Program-made: the position numbers and the translations under genes | DNA from: Zhengitettix transpicula | Taxonomy: Eukaryota > Arthropoda > Insecta > Orthoptera > Tetrigidae | DNA: 64,000 nucleotides | Assembly: GCA_037074705.1 (NCBI GenBank) | Contig: CM073591.1 | Coordinates: 161,972,032 to 162,036,031 of the forward strand | Direction of reading: 5' to 3' | The notes under the pieces: model-generated | Databases searched by the model: none | What the model saw: the letters and a program-made list of their open reading frames with translations, nothing else | What the model was told of the DNA's origin: nothing | In this document: one piece after another, positions 49,130 through 61,319 of the stretch | Layout: each line of letters opens with the position of its first letter | Position numbering within the stretch: the first letter of the stretch is position 1

Positions 49130-49385
49130 GTCCCCATATTCCAATGGTGAGAGAGGTTTTGGGTCGCAGCTTTCCCCTCGCCGTGCCTTGACCGGTTTAG
49201 GAGGCAACTGGCCGACTATTCCCAATAGGAATAGCGGACAACTCTTACCGTATGCCCAAGGTCTGCAACCCCGGAACAAACACCTCTCAAAACCGGCCGA
49301 GGTACCTCGGCATGTGGGAACCTTATTTAAAAAACCAGAGAGATGCGAAGGCATCCCCAAAGGTAGCCTCCTTCAGAGCTCAGAA
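49130..49385 (-). mobile_element. Family X retroposon, copy 3 (minus strand, 3'-truncated)
   Basis: Read on the minus strand it matches copies 1 and 2: 'ggctacctttggggat', 'tctctggttttttaaataag', 'gttcccacatgccgaggtac', 'gggcatacggtaagagttgt', 'gaatagtcggcca' and 'ggtcaaggcacgg'. It stops before the 'ctgattcaggtttt' part, so no polyA end is present. Loss of the 3' half points to later deletion rather than normal 5' truncation. Overlapping frames on both strands here are shadows. Confidence 0.75.
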
Positions 49386-49389
49386 ATGA

Positions 49390-49870
49390 AACAATTTAGG
49401 GTTGTGGTTTACAAGCTCAACTGGGGATATAGTTCAAAACACCTGGTGTGTAGAGGACTCACGCTTAGCATCAGGAACACTTCCACGGAAAACGATATGG
49501 TTAAGAAGGACTAACTGGATACTAATCATTCTTCCTCGGTCAGGTTTAATTACGAAGTGGTCAAGCCTGATTGGCAAGGAATGAGAAGTTCCCGGTTTTT
49601 TCAAGACAGAAGAATATGTACACGGTTTCTTCATACATTCATAATAAGTATTGTGCAATCATCTGATTCACCAGTGTGACTTCAGGCTACTGGGGAATGT
49701 TTTGGAACGCTTACGTCGGTGGAAACTAGAAATTTGTACTCATTTACAAGAAGGTAGAAGAGGACAAAACGATATCTTACGAATATTTACTATTATTTTT
49801 CCATTCGGACTCCGGACTCCATATACTGGAACAGCTGTCACTGTAGAATCAGGCCAAATGTAGTAGGTCT
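49390..49870. other. Unassigned stretch with several open frames
   Basis: Frames at 49402-49584 and 49651-49863 (plus) and 49434-49658 (minus) overlap or abut. None shows a domain. It follows directly on the family X copy and may be an unrecognised repeat. Confidence 0.25.
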
Positions 49871-51475
49871 GCCACTCTAATGAGTGTTCGGACACTCATG
49901 TTGGGCGTCTGAATGTATGTTATTCTCTCCCTGATAACCTACAGAGTTTTTTCTGTACTTTTTGAAACGTTGGTGTTTCTACATCTTTCTCTGAATTTCC
50001 TGACGATTTTTCAAGTCATCTCTTTAACCTAACATGTTTCTTGCACACTGCCTTCTCTTTCTATTTTTTTTGTTTTTTTTAGTTTGGAGTATATCTCTAC
50101 ATATTTATTAGGAACTTCTAGACTATCTTCCTCGTCATCTCTTTGACCTGCCTTTTTCTTTCTGTTTTTATTGTTTCTTTTCTTTCCTTTTTACTTTTCT
50201 TTGCCTTTTTAACTTTTTTATTTCTCACTTATCTACTCCCGAATAATCTAAATAATAATACTATTATTAGTAATAATTTTTCATATAGCACTAAAAGAAA
50301 AAGTCATTAGCTTTTAAGTGCGAGCAGACGGACGATCCAATTTTGAGCCCCGTGGCAGAATCTCGCCTTTTATTAACCAGCCGGGATATCAGCTACCACC
50401 AGCTAAAAGGCCGTAAGAAGCAACTAATTTCCTAATTCATTTTACTCAGAGCGTGTGACCATTAATAATTATATTAATCAATTTGGATGCACTTTGATTC
50501 CAAGATAAAGTATCATTATTTCTTTTGGGTCACGTTCGTCATAGGACAATCAATATTAAAAATTTTGAGTCAGTCAACTAATCGTCCGTAAGTATAATAA
50601 CGCGTTCGTACGTAACTACAACCATATAAAACGAATACCGACTGCAATTATTAAACAAGTTAAACTCATAAAACCTCTGCATGCACTAAATTACCCCGAT
50701 GTGTGATATATATTATTGCTTATTAATTTAGTGCCAAGCCTACGAAATGTAGTAATGTGAAACAAAACCGTATTCAAAAAATACAAATAAAAACTACGAA
50801 CTACCTTGGGTAACGTAAATTGTCAGTTTCCTGGATGACGCACTAAAACATTATTCCAGAGCTTTGGCTTAATCGCTAATGCGCTTACAACGACTACATT
50901 TTTTTAGCGCTACTTGTAGACACACGCTTAGAAGGAAACGTTATTCTTTGCTGAGCGAATATTTGACAATTGAATAGATTGGAATTAGGATAATTACGTC
51001 TTATTAATTATCAGCATTCAAATATTTTTATTGAAACGTTAAGTAAAATTGTTGTTTTTACGTGATGTAATATCTAAGTCATACTTGTGTTAAAAAGTTG
51101 ATGATTATTGTATAAATTTATGGAATTAGAAATATTAAATTTGTAACATATAATAGTTAGTTTACTAATTACCTTCATGTACTATTAGCACATCTCATAA
51201 TTACTTTACAAACTATAATGGATGGAAGTCTATATACCATAAATAGAGAAAATTAATTAAGGCAATGAGATTTTCGGTCAAAGATACAGAAATCATAAAT
51301 TTTTCAACTTCAACTTTAAATTAGTACATTTTTAAAATTAATGTATTGTAATTATACTATATCGGCAAACGAAAATACAAAACTATTTGTACAATAAATA
51401 TATTTAAGGCGCAGTATCAACAGTGGCTTCCCTATTAACCATAGATATTTATTGGTCTTAGACGAGCAGGGGAGG
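49871..51475. other. AT-rich sequence with a T/C-rich tract
   Basis: 50040-50230 is pyrimidine-rich (ctttctttt-type). Nothing else recognised. Confidence 0.4.
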
Positions 51476-51479
51476 ATTA

Positions 51480-52495
51480 TTGTCCAGTGATTGAGACACA
51501 AACTGTTGGCACGTCCGTTAACTGCGCGCTAAACTGTCAAGCTGAATTGAGAATATATTGTGGTGAACACTAATATGTATAATGAAAGTATTTTTTATAG
51601 TTTCTTTAATACTTGTATTGTCAGCCTAATATTACGTCCCAGGTATTGTTGGAAACAGTCAGTGTTGCATAAGAATGTGGACCTTTCAGACGTATTATTG
51701 TCGGCAATGTTTGAGGTGAAAATCTCAGACGAGAGTTAAGTACAGTCTGAAATGGCAACCGACCAGTAGCGGTCATGTACAGTCAGTCGGTGATAAGAAA
51801 TGAAACAGTGAAGTTCAGTTCAGTCTCTCCAAAGGAAGCGGACCGGGTTTGGTTGGTTCGAGACTTGGCTGCTTCATCTTGGACGAAAAGTTTATAGAAG
51901 GAATATTGGAGACATGTCCCGAAAACAGTTTGACCGGAAATATGGCAAAATAAATCACTTCATTGACTGCTGTTACGTGTAAATCTAGTTTGTTGTGCTG
52001 ACTGAACTGTGCTAATGTAGGTTGTGAAAAAAGTGAAATACCATGGCCTGTTAAATAAAATCTTTTTAAATTACAAGTGAAGTGAATAAATAGTGATTTT
52101 TGAGAGCTGCTTTCATGATTTGGAATGTACGTAATTTCCATTGTGAACTTAGTATAAAATTGCATACCGTCAGATTCCTTTATATTTATTAAAAATTTCA
52201 TCAAATTTCTTCAGATTCTTATAGATTTTTCCTACGTTAACATTTCTGTTGTAAATTTAATTAATTGTTTTGTAGCATTTTGTTTTTCTTTAATTCGGTT
52301 ATAAATTAGGGTTACTATAACTGTTAGAGACCCGAAAGCGACCCTGAAGATTTTAAGAATTTCTATAAAACTGTGGCATCTTTGTAAAAGTTTGTTACAA
52401 AATCCAACTAAATATAAATTTGTAATAAATGTTTTGTATTTAAAATTTAATTCTTGAAATTATTTAATTTATCAAGTAATTATTTGATTATAACA
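51480..52495 (+). repeat. Possible highly diverged LTR related to the ATAT family
   Basis: Several landmarks occur in the same order as in LTR copies A-D: 'gcgcgctaaac' (51525), 'taccgtcagattcc' (52165), 'cgaccctgaaga' (52340), and an end 'aattatttgattataaca' (52478-52495) close to 'aattatttgattattaca' of copy D. Most of the middle does not align by eye. The start was not found. The 129-codon minus frame 51815-52204 lies inside and has no domain, so it is not called as a gene. Confidence 0.35.
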
Positions 52496-52548
52496 TTAAT
52501 TTGACCACATCGTGGTTTTTTTGGCTTCAATATTTAAATTTGTATACC

Positions 52549-52550
<2 letters not shown>

Positions 52551-52583
<33 letters not shown>
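52551..52583. repeat. (AT)n microsatellite at the broken 5' edge of LTR copy C
   Basis: The AT run replaces the first ~150 bases expected of the LTR. Confidence 0.9.
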
Positions 52584-52586
<3 letters not shown>

Positions 52587-53441
52587 CGTATGCACGCACT
52601 AAAAGGAAAAACGAGAGTTCAGTTTGCGGTGGGACGTCGTCGAAGTAATAACTTTTAATTGGAGACGATAGAGCAGCTCGCAGGAAGGCATGGTGAAATA
52701 CAGTATGCAGGGAAATATTGAGAATTAGCATTCAACAGAGTTGATTGGTCCCTCAACATTTTTTTCAGGACAAAGTAAACATTCACAAGAGCATTAACGA
52801 CGAAACCTGCTAAGTAAAAATGCTGTTTTTGCACACATAGCCGGCCAGAGTTAGAAGAAGTTTCGGTTTAAGTCCGGAACAATAAAGACTACCCAAACGA
52901 CGAATTGCAGAATTTTCCCAAGGTGAGCGGACCACCGAGAGGACGAAGGTGGATCATCCTAGTTCCTGACGACGTATAAAATATTGATTTAGAATCAGTG
53001 CAGAATCTGTGAGTAGAAGCAGTGTAAAACCCCACAATAGTGTTCTCAAAAATTAAAGGTATCCTGGAATGCTGGGTAGACGTGAGTAACAATTTAAAAC
53101 AAAACAATTAATTATGTAGACCTGATTGAAAGATAGCCGTCAGATTTCGTTCTCTTCTTATTAGTTAAAATTGTCAATCAGAGTCAATCTTTTTAGTTTA
53201 ACTTCGTTCACAATTAAATTTTGTTCTAATTTAATTGACAAGTATTTTTCTTTTCTTTAATTGTAAATTGTTGATCAGATTATAAATATTATTGGTTCGT
53301 ACATTATCAAACCCAGTCAAGACCCTGAGAAATCCAATATTATAATTTGTAGTTATTTGTGTTATTGCCACAATAAAAATCTATTGTTTGTAAAGTTAAT
53401 TATATTTTCATTTAAAAAACCCTTTTATTTTAATTATTACA
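52584..53441 (+). mobile_element. Solo LTR, ATAT-targeting family, copy C (5'-deleted)
   Basis: Begins at 'tggcgtatgcacgcactaaa', equal to the internal 'tggcgtatgcacgctaaa' of copy D, so the TGTAAT start is gone. It then follows copy A: 'gggaaatattgagaatt', 'gagttgattggtccct', 'cacatagccggccagagtta', 'gaacaataaagac', 'cgtataaaatattgatttag', 'gatagccgtcagatttcg'. It ends ATTACA at 53436-53441, followed by atatatata. It is closer to copy A than to copy D. Confidence 0.85.
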
Positions 53442-53449
53442 ATATATAT

Positions 53450-55835
53450 ATACGTGCAATTTTTAATCTACATTATAAGACTAATACAGTAAAATGTTTA
53501 TTAAGATTTGTAGCGGTGCAGTTCTTTTAACAGTTCAGTCGTTTACCGTTACTACGAAGAGCTGGTTTTTATCGGAGTAATAAGGGTTATGTAATAGTTT
53601 CGATTGAAAGATTAAAATGTAAACTACGAGAATGTTTAATTGAAATAGCAGTGGGACAGCCAACAACAGCACAAAGAAATGCCCTATACAGCACACTACA
53701 TTACAATATATTTTAAATGAAAAAGGTTAAGAGTAAATAAATCACATAATAAACATAGGAAAACTCTATATACTATCAATTTAACATAAAGACCCAAAAT
53801 GCATATCTTAAAATCGAACAAGCGATATAAATTAAGATTCAGCATTGACTCATATACATTGAATAAAATTAATAAAACATAAGGACCAGTTCATTTAAGC
53901 ACATTATGTGCTTATTTTCATTAGCAGATCGAATTATTTTTTTCACATCCACTAAAATTTGATTTTGAAACCATAAATTTCTTTAATATGTTTTGGGAGT
54001 AATAAAACAATTATGTTACTAAACAATGAATCACTAATAAATCTCTAATTATATTTACTCGATGCATTGAGTTATCAAACATTTCTTTATACAAATCAAT
54101 CTCATTAAAAGTTCCTATCGTCAGCCTTATGGAAAACACTAACTGTTATAGGACGTTTTTATATTTTTCACTAATAAAGTGGCTTTGACTGAATATTTAT
54201 ACTATTGATATATGGATCGATTTTTATGAAACGATACAGGATCTTATTAAAAAAAATCTCATTGACTAGTAAAGTTCGATCGTCAAGAGATCACCCTTTA
54301 TGAAGTTAATTTACTTGTAAATGTCATGTTCTGCAAATAGCATTAATGTTGATTAATTTCCGTAGGTTTTCCTGGTGAATATGCTTCTGTAATTATTCTC
54401 GTGTTTCCAACCTGCTGGCATTTACTAAACGTGACGTTTCGTTGTATGGAAACCCGAGAACCATTCCAGCAGCGTTAATGTTCGTTTAATGTATGTAAGA
54501 GCAAAATAATTTGCATGAGGATCATAACTGTACCACATTTATATAAAATGTATACTGAATTGGAATGAAACATTTTAAATAATGTCGTCTTAATATAAAG
54601 AATTTTGAGGTAACTTAAATATACACCCGAATATAAGGCCATAATAAACATATGCAACTATACATTTTTCATGAATAAGTAATACTACTAACAAGAAAAA
54701 ATTAAGTTTATAAAATTTATGTTAATATTAAGGCACCAAATTAGGAAATAATTAGGCATGACATAAATTCTCCAAATCTGTTATGTACGTATGAAATATT
54801 TTAAAATTTTATTCCAATCATTACTGATTTTAAAAGAATTGAAGCTATGAATATACACTAATTTCAGTTTATTTATATGGTGCCATCGTGCAACTCAAAT
54901 GGTAAAATTAAAACAAGTATCGATTGGAAAAGCAATTTGGTAGGGTTCGCAAAATTAAGGTGATAAAAAGTACAGACAGGTTTAATGACTCCTGTGAGGA
55001 AAGAGTATTTAAAGGCATACGAAATTGATTAAAAAGTTAGATTTATACATACAACCGTGTTAGTAATGCAAGTACTGAACCACTTAGTTAATCAAGCTCG
55101 ATATTATTTCTTTTGGCAAAAATTAAATACTTCTCAAATTTATATTTATACATTTAATATTAGAACAATATTGAAAGTTTGAAATTATAAAATATAATAC
55201 GTCTGCGTTAAAAATATACTAATTACATAAATTCATATCCAAATAAAAGATCAAAACAAGTTCCTCCCATTTATTTAGCACTTCTTTTTGTCTGTAATTT
55301 GGCAATTTATTTATGTAATGAATAGTCTTAGGTGCATCCACTCGGTTCCGACGAGCCGATCCGAAAATTGTACGGTATTTGTTCTAGTGAACACACGCAT
55401 ATAATGTATAGATCTTTTTAGAGAATATTTGAGAATAGAGTTAGAGAAATGACTTTGTGCGTCGTATGACGGTATGCGCAGTAGAACGTGTTAAATATTT
55501 TTAAGTAAAGTGGTGGAGTATAATTAAAAAGAAAAATAGTTCTGAAACCTAATGAAATTAATTTAGAGTCAGGAACATCACAATAATTCGTAGGAAGGAC
55601 GTGTACGCTGGAAAAATAACAGGTATTAATTAAAAGCCAGTAAAGAATATAGAGAAAAGTAGCAATGATTAGAGACACTAATAATAATAACAACGAACAC
55701 AAGGAATCCACTGCGGATATCCCCAAACAACACCTACTAATAATTGTTTTTCGAAAAATCGTTAAGCAAGAGTAGTAGCAATATAAAGAAAATTAATAAG
55801 AAAATTACAAAACATGCAACAATTATCATTAATGT
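53450..55835. other. AT-rich sequence, nothing recognised
   Basis: Short frames (54475-54657 and 55418-55726 on minus) have no motif. Confidence 0.4.
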
Positions 55836-55836
55836 T

Positions 55837-56717
55837 TTAACCCTTGAGTAGTGGCGTGTAGCGTATTTGTAAACTGTGCAAACGGAAATATTCTATTCTC
55901 ATACACCTGGGACCCTGTGTACCTTTCACTCGTACACTCACCAATCTTCTAGGAAAAGTAAATCTGAAATACCCTTAGGCGTTACTGAAATAGCAAACAT
56001 TGTGTCCGCTTGGGGATTTCCAGCATCCCCGCGCAATTACTTATGTTAGTTTTCGCTTACACTTAATCTTCTGCTGTACTATTGCAGACGTGCTTTCTAT
56101 TGTTTTTTTTAATAAAATCGTCGATATGCGTAATTATGAATCTGAAGCGAATAGAATTTGTAAATTGATTCGTACAAATCTGCGATTCAGGAACAAATAT
56201 GAATGAGTCAGATTCTGATGAAGTTAATAATTGATATTTGACCACAGCTTCAGTGAAACTGATGGAGGTGAAACTTCCGACATGGAACATAATGCAAGTG
56301 AATTTTACATAGAAAAGGATAGCAAACACGGTGGTCATAAATAATTTCTCTACAAAGTATATTTTGACAAGAGAAGTGAATATTCTCAGTCAGAAAATCT
56401 GCGTGAAATGTGCTGGAATCTTGTGAAATAGCCGATTGCGTTTTTCTTCTCGTCTCTACGTTACAATAATATATGTTTCATCACGCACAAACAATTAAAT
56501 AGACACTAATGAAGGAAATATTTCAAGAAAAAGTATTTCAAATGACATATGTAACAATAAAATAGCTTTTAATGGATTACTAATAATAAATATTAATACT
56601 TAATGTAATAATGTACAAGTATTCGTTGCGATGTTATAATAAAAATAGTGGGCATGCTACGCACCTCCCACGTGACAACCAACTTCGTATCGAATCACAA
56701 GACTGCTAAAAGGTTAA
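55837..56717 (+). mobile_element. Short piggyBac-like element with TTAA target duplication
   Basis: TTAA (55837-55840) is followed by CCCTTGAGTAGTGGCGTG. At the other end 'cacaagactgctaaaagg' precedes TTAA (56714-56717). The right end read in reverse (CCTTTTAGCAGTCTTGTG) matches the left at 12 of 18 positions, fitting decayed terminal inverted repeats of a TTAA-targeting piggyBac family. Internally there is 'cacctgggaccctgtgtacc', a phrase type common near piggyBac ends. The interior encodes an acidic N-terminal-like stretch NMNESDSDEVNN, then frameshifted FSETDGGETSDMEHNASEFY and IEKDSKHGG, similar in style to the acidic start of piggyBac transposases before the FYxKDGxTxW motif. The catalytic domain is missing, so the element depends on a transposase elsewhere or is dead. 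Confidence 0.7.
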
Positions 56718-56719
56718 CT

Positions 56720-58020
56720 TGTAGATCGCCGTTAAACTAAATACTTCTTGAAATCCTTGAATGGGCATAATTCACATGGCAGCTTTCCGGATGTTAATCA
56801 ATTATAGATGATGTATTGCCGCTTATGAGAGCTCGTGATCGCTGCCACGGGGGAATGTTAACACGTAGAGAAGCCAACATGGCAAACAAATTAGCTGGGA
56901 TGATGCAGCAGCTCCTCTGATGAAGCACTTTAGTAAGATACACCGTCCTCATTGTTTTATTATTGATACAAAATATCTACAATATGCACAAAAAAACTTA
57001 TTAGTTACGAACCGTAGATAATATTTTCAAACATCATATCCGTTTCTCGTAAATAATATTATTACTTTTTAGTTTTCTCAAAAAAATTTACTGTCAATTA
57101 GAGCTTTTGTATTAGAATTAATTCAGCGTACAGTATCCAGAATGATTATATTGATAAATAGTATAAAAAACTATGAGTATTTTCAATGTTTTCATAAACA
57201 AATTCAAAATAGAAGTAACGTGATATTTGATCATGCTGCATGTTGTCACGTACTTTTGTGCTTCACCGATTTATTAAAAACTTGACGTATTCTCTCAGCT
57301 TACTCGGACGCAAATAATTGTATTACAAATATTCAATTATTATTGATTGAGGTATCGTGAGCGGTGAAGCCTTTCCAAAGTCACCCTGCAATTTCAACGA
57401 AGCGCAACACGAGAATAAACCACGGACAATTTATTTCGAATCCATAATCGGTTGTAGTACGGGACAATCACTTTTTCACGATTGCAGTAAAGCTACGGCT
57501 TCATACATATAAAAAGGATGAAGAAACGAAGTTTCATTTTACTGGAAAAAGTAAAGAAGTTCAATAACTGTCAGCCATAAAATATTGATGCTGATATCAT
57601 GAAGTAATGTAACTCACACTTTGACGTCACCAACCCATCTCATATATATCGTAATTTTGGTAAAACCCGTTTCTTTAGCAAAGTCTAAAAAGGATTGAAT
57701 TGCTTATGATAAAATGAATTTTATAAATAGTGCAGGCCGGAAATGATTTTAAATGTCATAAAACAAAATTCAAACAAACTAAGAAGAAATAAACATAATA
57801 AAATCAAGTAAATAAATGGTATGTATACAGAAAATAAATTAAATGTACAGTGTTTAAATCTTTGAATTATTTTAAAACATAAATTATTATTTTATATGAA
57901 TTATTTATATTAAATTATTGTACATATTCTCTTATAAGTAGTTAATTTCAGAGAAAAACATTAATAAGCTATACATACAATCAACTTAAAACACTCCTAC
58001 ATATTTATTTATATTCTATT
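56720..58020. other. AT-rich sequence, nothing recognised
   Basis: A slightly GC-richer spot at 56760-56950 has no assignment. No coding signal. Confidence 0.4.
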
Positions 58021-58028
58021 ATATATAT

Positions 58029-59036
58029 TGTAATGCAATTAATTAGGACATTAATTGGTTTTAATAAAATTTAATTGTAGCGGCAGGAGCTTCCAAAGCG
58101 ACAATGGAGCCGAGCTCTGTTACTTTGTCGAAAAGTCAAAAATGGCGTATGCACGCTAAAACTCGAGACTACAGTAGTTCAGTGGGTGACGGGACATTTT
58201 GGAGGACGGAAGAAATGAGCCTAGAGCAGAGACTAGCCGTTGTTTAATGTATTATTAAACAAAGTTGTGAGTTGAAGACAAATTGAAAAACATTCACGGA
58301 AGTATTGTCCCGTAAATATCGCTAAGTTAGCAGTTTTTTACGTCTATCAGCAGCCGGGAAAGGAGTGCAGTTTTTACGCCAGGAATAGTAAAGTTAAAGT
58401 TTAAGTCCCAAGCGGTAAAAGACTAGCAAATCTATGAATCACAGGATTCATATAAGGCAAGCAGTTATCAGACAGCTGACAAATAGGAGGATCATCCGAG
58501 TTCCTGGGAGCCTATCAAGGTGGACTTCAAGAGAGTAAAATCTGTGAGCCAATATTAGAATCAGTGTAAAAAATTTTGCATTAGTGTACTCCCGAAAACA
58601 AAAAGGAATGCTGGAACCAGCTGGACAGATGTGAGTAACAAAATACAAAAATAACGATTTATTTAAACGTAATTAAAGTATAGAAGTCAGATTTAGTTCT
58701 ATTTTAATTGTCAATCAAAGTTAATTTCTTTTCTTTTTAGTTTTTTGTTATCGATATATTGTCTAGGTGAATTGTAAACTGTGTGTTAATTATTTTTTTT
58801 AAAACAACTTGTGTACATTATCATACCCAGTAGAGACCCTGAGATCTAAAATTTTAAATTGTAATTGTATGTGAGTTTAAGACAAAGTGGAAATAAATAA
58901 TTATAAGTTTTAAATTCTTGTTGATTATTTCATTTAAATAACGCCTTCCATTTGATTATTACATTTTGGCGCTTCACGTGAGGTAAATTCATTTAATTAA
59001 AAATAAATTAAACGACCTAATTATTTGATTATTACA
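58029..59036 (+). mobile_element. LTR copy D with embedded primer-binding-site-like block
   Basis: Starts TGTAATGCAATTAATTAGG. A first ATTACA end is at 58958-58963, then ttt and TGGCGCTTCACGTGAGG (58967-58983), then about 47 AT-rich bases and a second end ATTATTTGATTATTACA at 59036. The target repeat ATAT is at 58025-58028 and 59037-59040, so the unit inserted ends at the second ATTACA, not the first. Layout and junction are the same as in copy E (31498-32560). The body shares 'gcgtatgcacgctaaaactcgaga', 'ggaatgctgga', 'agaagtcagattt' and 'gagaccctgaga' with the other copies. No coding region is present. Confidence 0.85.
58967..58983 (+). promoter_or_regulatory. Primer-binding-site-like sequence in LTR copy D
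   Basis: TGGCGCTTCACGTGAGG starts 3 bases after an ATTACA end; 13 of 17 positions match the tRNA-Lys-type site TGGCGCCCAACGTGGGG. This is where a reverse-transcription primer tRNA would bind in an intact element. Confidence 0.6.
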
Positions 59037-59037
59037 A

Positions 59038-59079
<42 letters not shown>

Positions 59080-59080
59080 T
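59037..59080. repeat. (AT)n microsatellite after LTR copy D
   Basis: AT run directly following the LTR end; similar tracts border copies B and C. Confidence 0.9.
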
Positions 59081-60490
59081 TCCATTTATTAACGCTACAG
59101 AACAATCAGGAAGAAGATAAAATATTCATGAACTTGTACAATTGTGTCTTATATCCAAGCAGGCTCAATGCAGAAATAAATAACACAAAAGAAACAATTT
59201 TAGTTAGTGGTTGGAAATAATCCAGCTTTTCCTTTCTCTACTTCCCTCTTTGCCAATGGGTGGGTACATTAATCCTTATTACTTCAATTATTACTCCAGT
59301 CGCCCAATTAACCTAATGAAAGTCGTTAAGAAGACTCTTGGTCGTTTGAAATGCAAATCTGTGAGGTTATTTCAAATGTGATTGTCAGCAAGCTCTTAAT
59401 TGCATAAAATCCTCTGAGTTATGGGCGTTTAAATCTTTTCAATACTGGGGAAGTAAAATAAGTCGAATCCTCTGTCTGGAACTAAGACGATAAGTAGAAG
59501 TCTAAACATATTTTAATTTACATATTCTGTAACTTCCTTAATATATGACCAAGACATGTTCATTATTTCGTTACATAATCCATTGTTTTATTTCTAATAA
59601 CTTAAACATTAACTAGTTCTTTATGGCACGGTATGAATGAGAATTTGTGGTAAACAGTTAAAAAGTTTTGTATAAAGGAATAACTAATGAAGGAAAAAAG
59701 GAAATTAATAACGATTCATATATAGGAAAGCAAATATTTAGTGAAATACATTAACTCAACAGGAACATAAAGTAGCAAAATTCTTTACAAATAAAATAAT
59801 ATTAGAAATAATTTTTTATTAAATACAAGAGTAACCTAAGAGATCAGATTTTAGAAAATTGAACTATTACATAATGGAAGGAAATATTACGTTTTCGGTT
59901 TTTTTCTGGTAATAAAAGGAAGAAGAAGAACAATGTCTTGATAATAAATTACATATATGTAACATGCAATTTCAATAAATGATAATTTTGAAGGTATAGT
60001 AAATATATTAGCGATTAAAAATTAAAGATAGCATTTCGGTTCATAATAATTATTAAATTAATTCACGAACTACAATTATGATTTGAGAATTTTGTGTGCG
60101 GATAAAAATTGAAAAATGCATACAAAACTATTGAATTATGCATATTTACCGATTAGGAGGTAAGTTCTAATCTGTTTTTTGGGAAAAAGGGGAAGAGAAG
60201 GTATGAGGTTATTGCATCACTGACAGTCATTTCTTTACTTTGGAGATTTACAAATGCTTTTGTTTAGTATACGTTAAAATTAAATAAATAATTTAGGATT
60301 ACAATAAAATACGAATACATTGTATCATTGACACGTATTTCTTTACCGCATAGAATTACCAGAGCTTTTATTTCTTATAAATTCAATATAACGTTTTGAT
60401 AAACACTTATATTCTATCAACAAAATAAATTCATTAGAAATCATTTGTTATTAATGGTTATCCTTATAATTTATAGGTTAATGAATTTTA

Positions 60491-60530
<40 letters not shown>

Positions 60531-61100
60531 TTGTATTACGGTTATTTTTATATATCACTAAATTATTGCATTGTAAATGTCGCAAGTACTCCGCAAGATT
60601 AACAGTTTAAATATGTTATGTTGGGTTCAATATATCGTTGTCCTCTTACTTAACCGACAAACACTATACAGCTAAAATACAATCATTTACTTACAGTTAT
60701 CCACTATTTAGTTTGCATATAATCTTATTTTACATTAAATGTTAAGTTCCTCTTAATATTTATCAGCATACGTACTTCAACGGACCTATACAAACTTTAC
60801 AGAGAAACATCATCTCGGTTTCCAAACAAGCAGAAAATTTCACATCGTTAGACAAACAGCTGCTTCTAGTTTTGTTACAGTAATATATCATGAAGGTTTT
60901 CTAGTTTTTAAGTTCAAATGCTATAACTGAGATTTTGGGAAAATTCAATTGCATTCGTATTTTGACTACGAACTCTTACCATAGTAAATACTTCTCCGTT
61001 TTTTTTTAATTTTAACAAACCGCATAGCCGGTTTGTTCTACAGAATGCAATTACTTACGAAGGAGGATCGGCAATTTACGTTGGTTCCAGATTGTCGTCC
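59081..61100. other. AT-rich sequence with a compound microsatellite
   Basis: (TA)n at 60490-60510 followed by (TG)n at 60511-60530. Otherwise nothing recognised. Confidence 0.45.
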
Positions 61101-61114
61101 TTCTATGAGATTAC

Positions 61115-61313
61115 CTGCGGGCCTAACGCAATACGGGCAGTGATTCTGATGCGGTTATCTTGGACCTGCTCTGGACCACGGCCAAAGTGGAAGGCGGCCA
61201 GCGCAAGCATGGCGTTCGACGCATAATTGGGGCGGATTTGATTCACTACGAACGTGGATGGGATTAGTACCTCTCCTACATCCGCGCATGCGAGGCACAA
61301 GACACAGTCAATC
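61115..61313 (-). CDS. Candidate host exon, product unknown
   Basis: A GC-richer, fully open segment in AT-rich flanks. On the minus strand it begins after 'gagaacag' (possible acceptor, just upstream of 61313) and ends ccgcag|gtaa at 61115/61114, a good splice-donor match. The 66-residue reading includes CLACADVGEVLIPSTFVVNQ, IRPNYASNAMLALAAFHFG and RGPEQVQDNRIRITARIALGP, with ordinary amino-acid mix. If the frame is read past the donor it stops three codons later, inside the presumed intron. I do not recognise the family. No second exon was found nearby, and the acceptor lacks a clear pyrimidine tract. An old mobile-element fragment is an alternative. Confidence 0.35.
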
Positions 61314-61319
61314 CTGTTC

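Noticed and set aside
49097..49514. Overlapping frames of 87 and 108 codons
   Set aside because: Mostly shadows of the minus-strand family X copy; no domain.
51815..52204. 129-codon minus-strand open frame
   Set aside because: It lies inside a segment that resembles a diverged LTR, has no recognisable domain, and no splice or polyA context.
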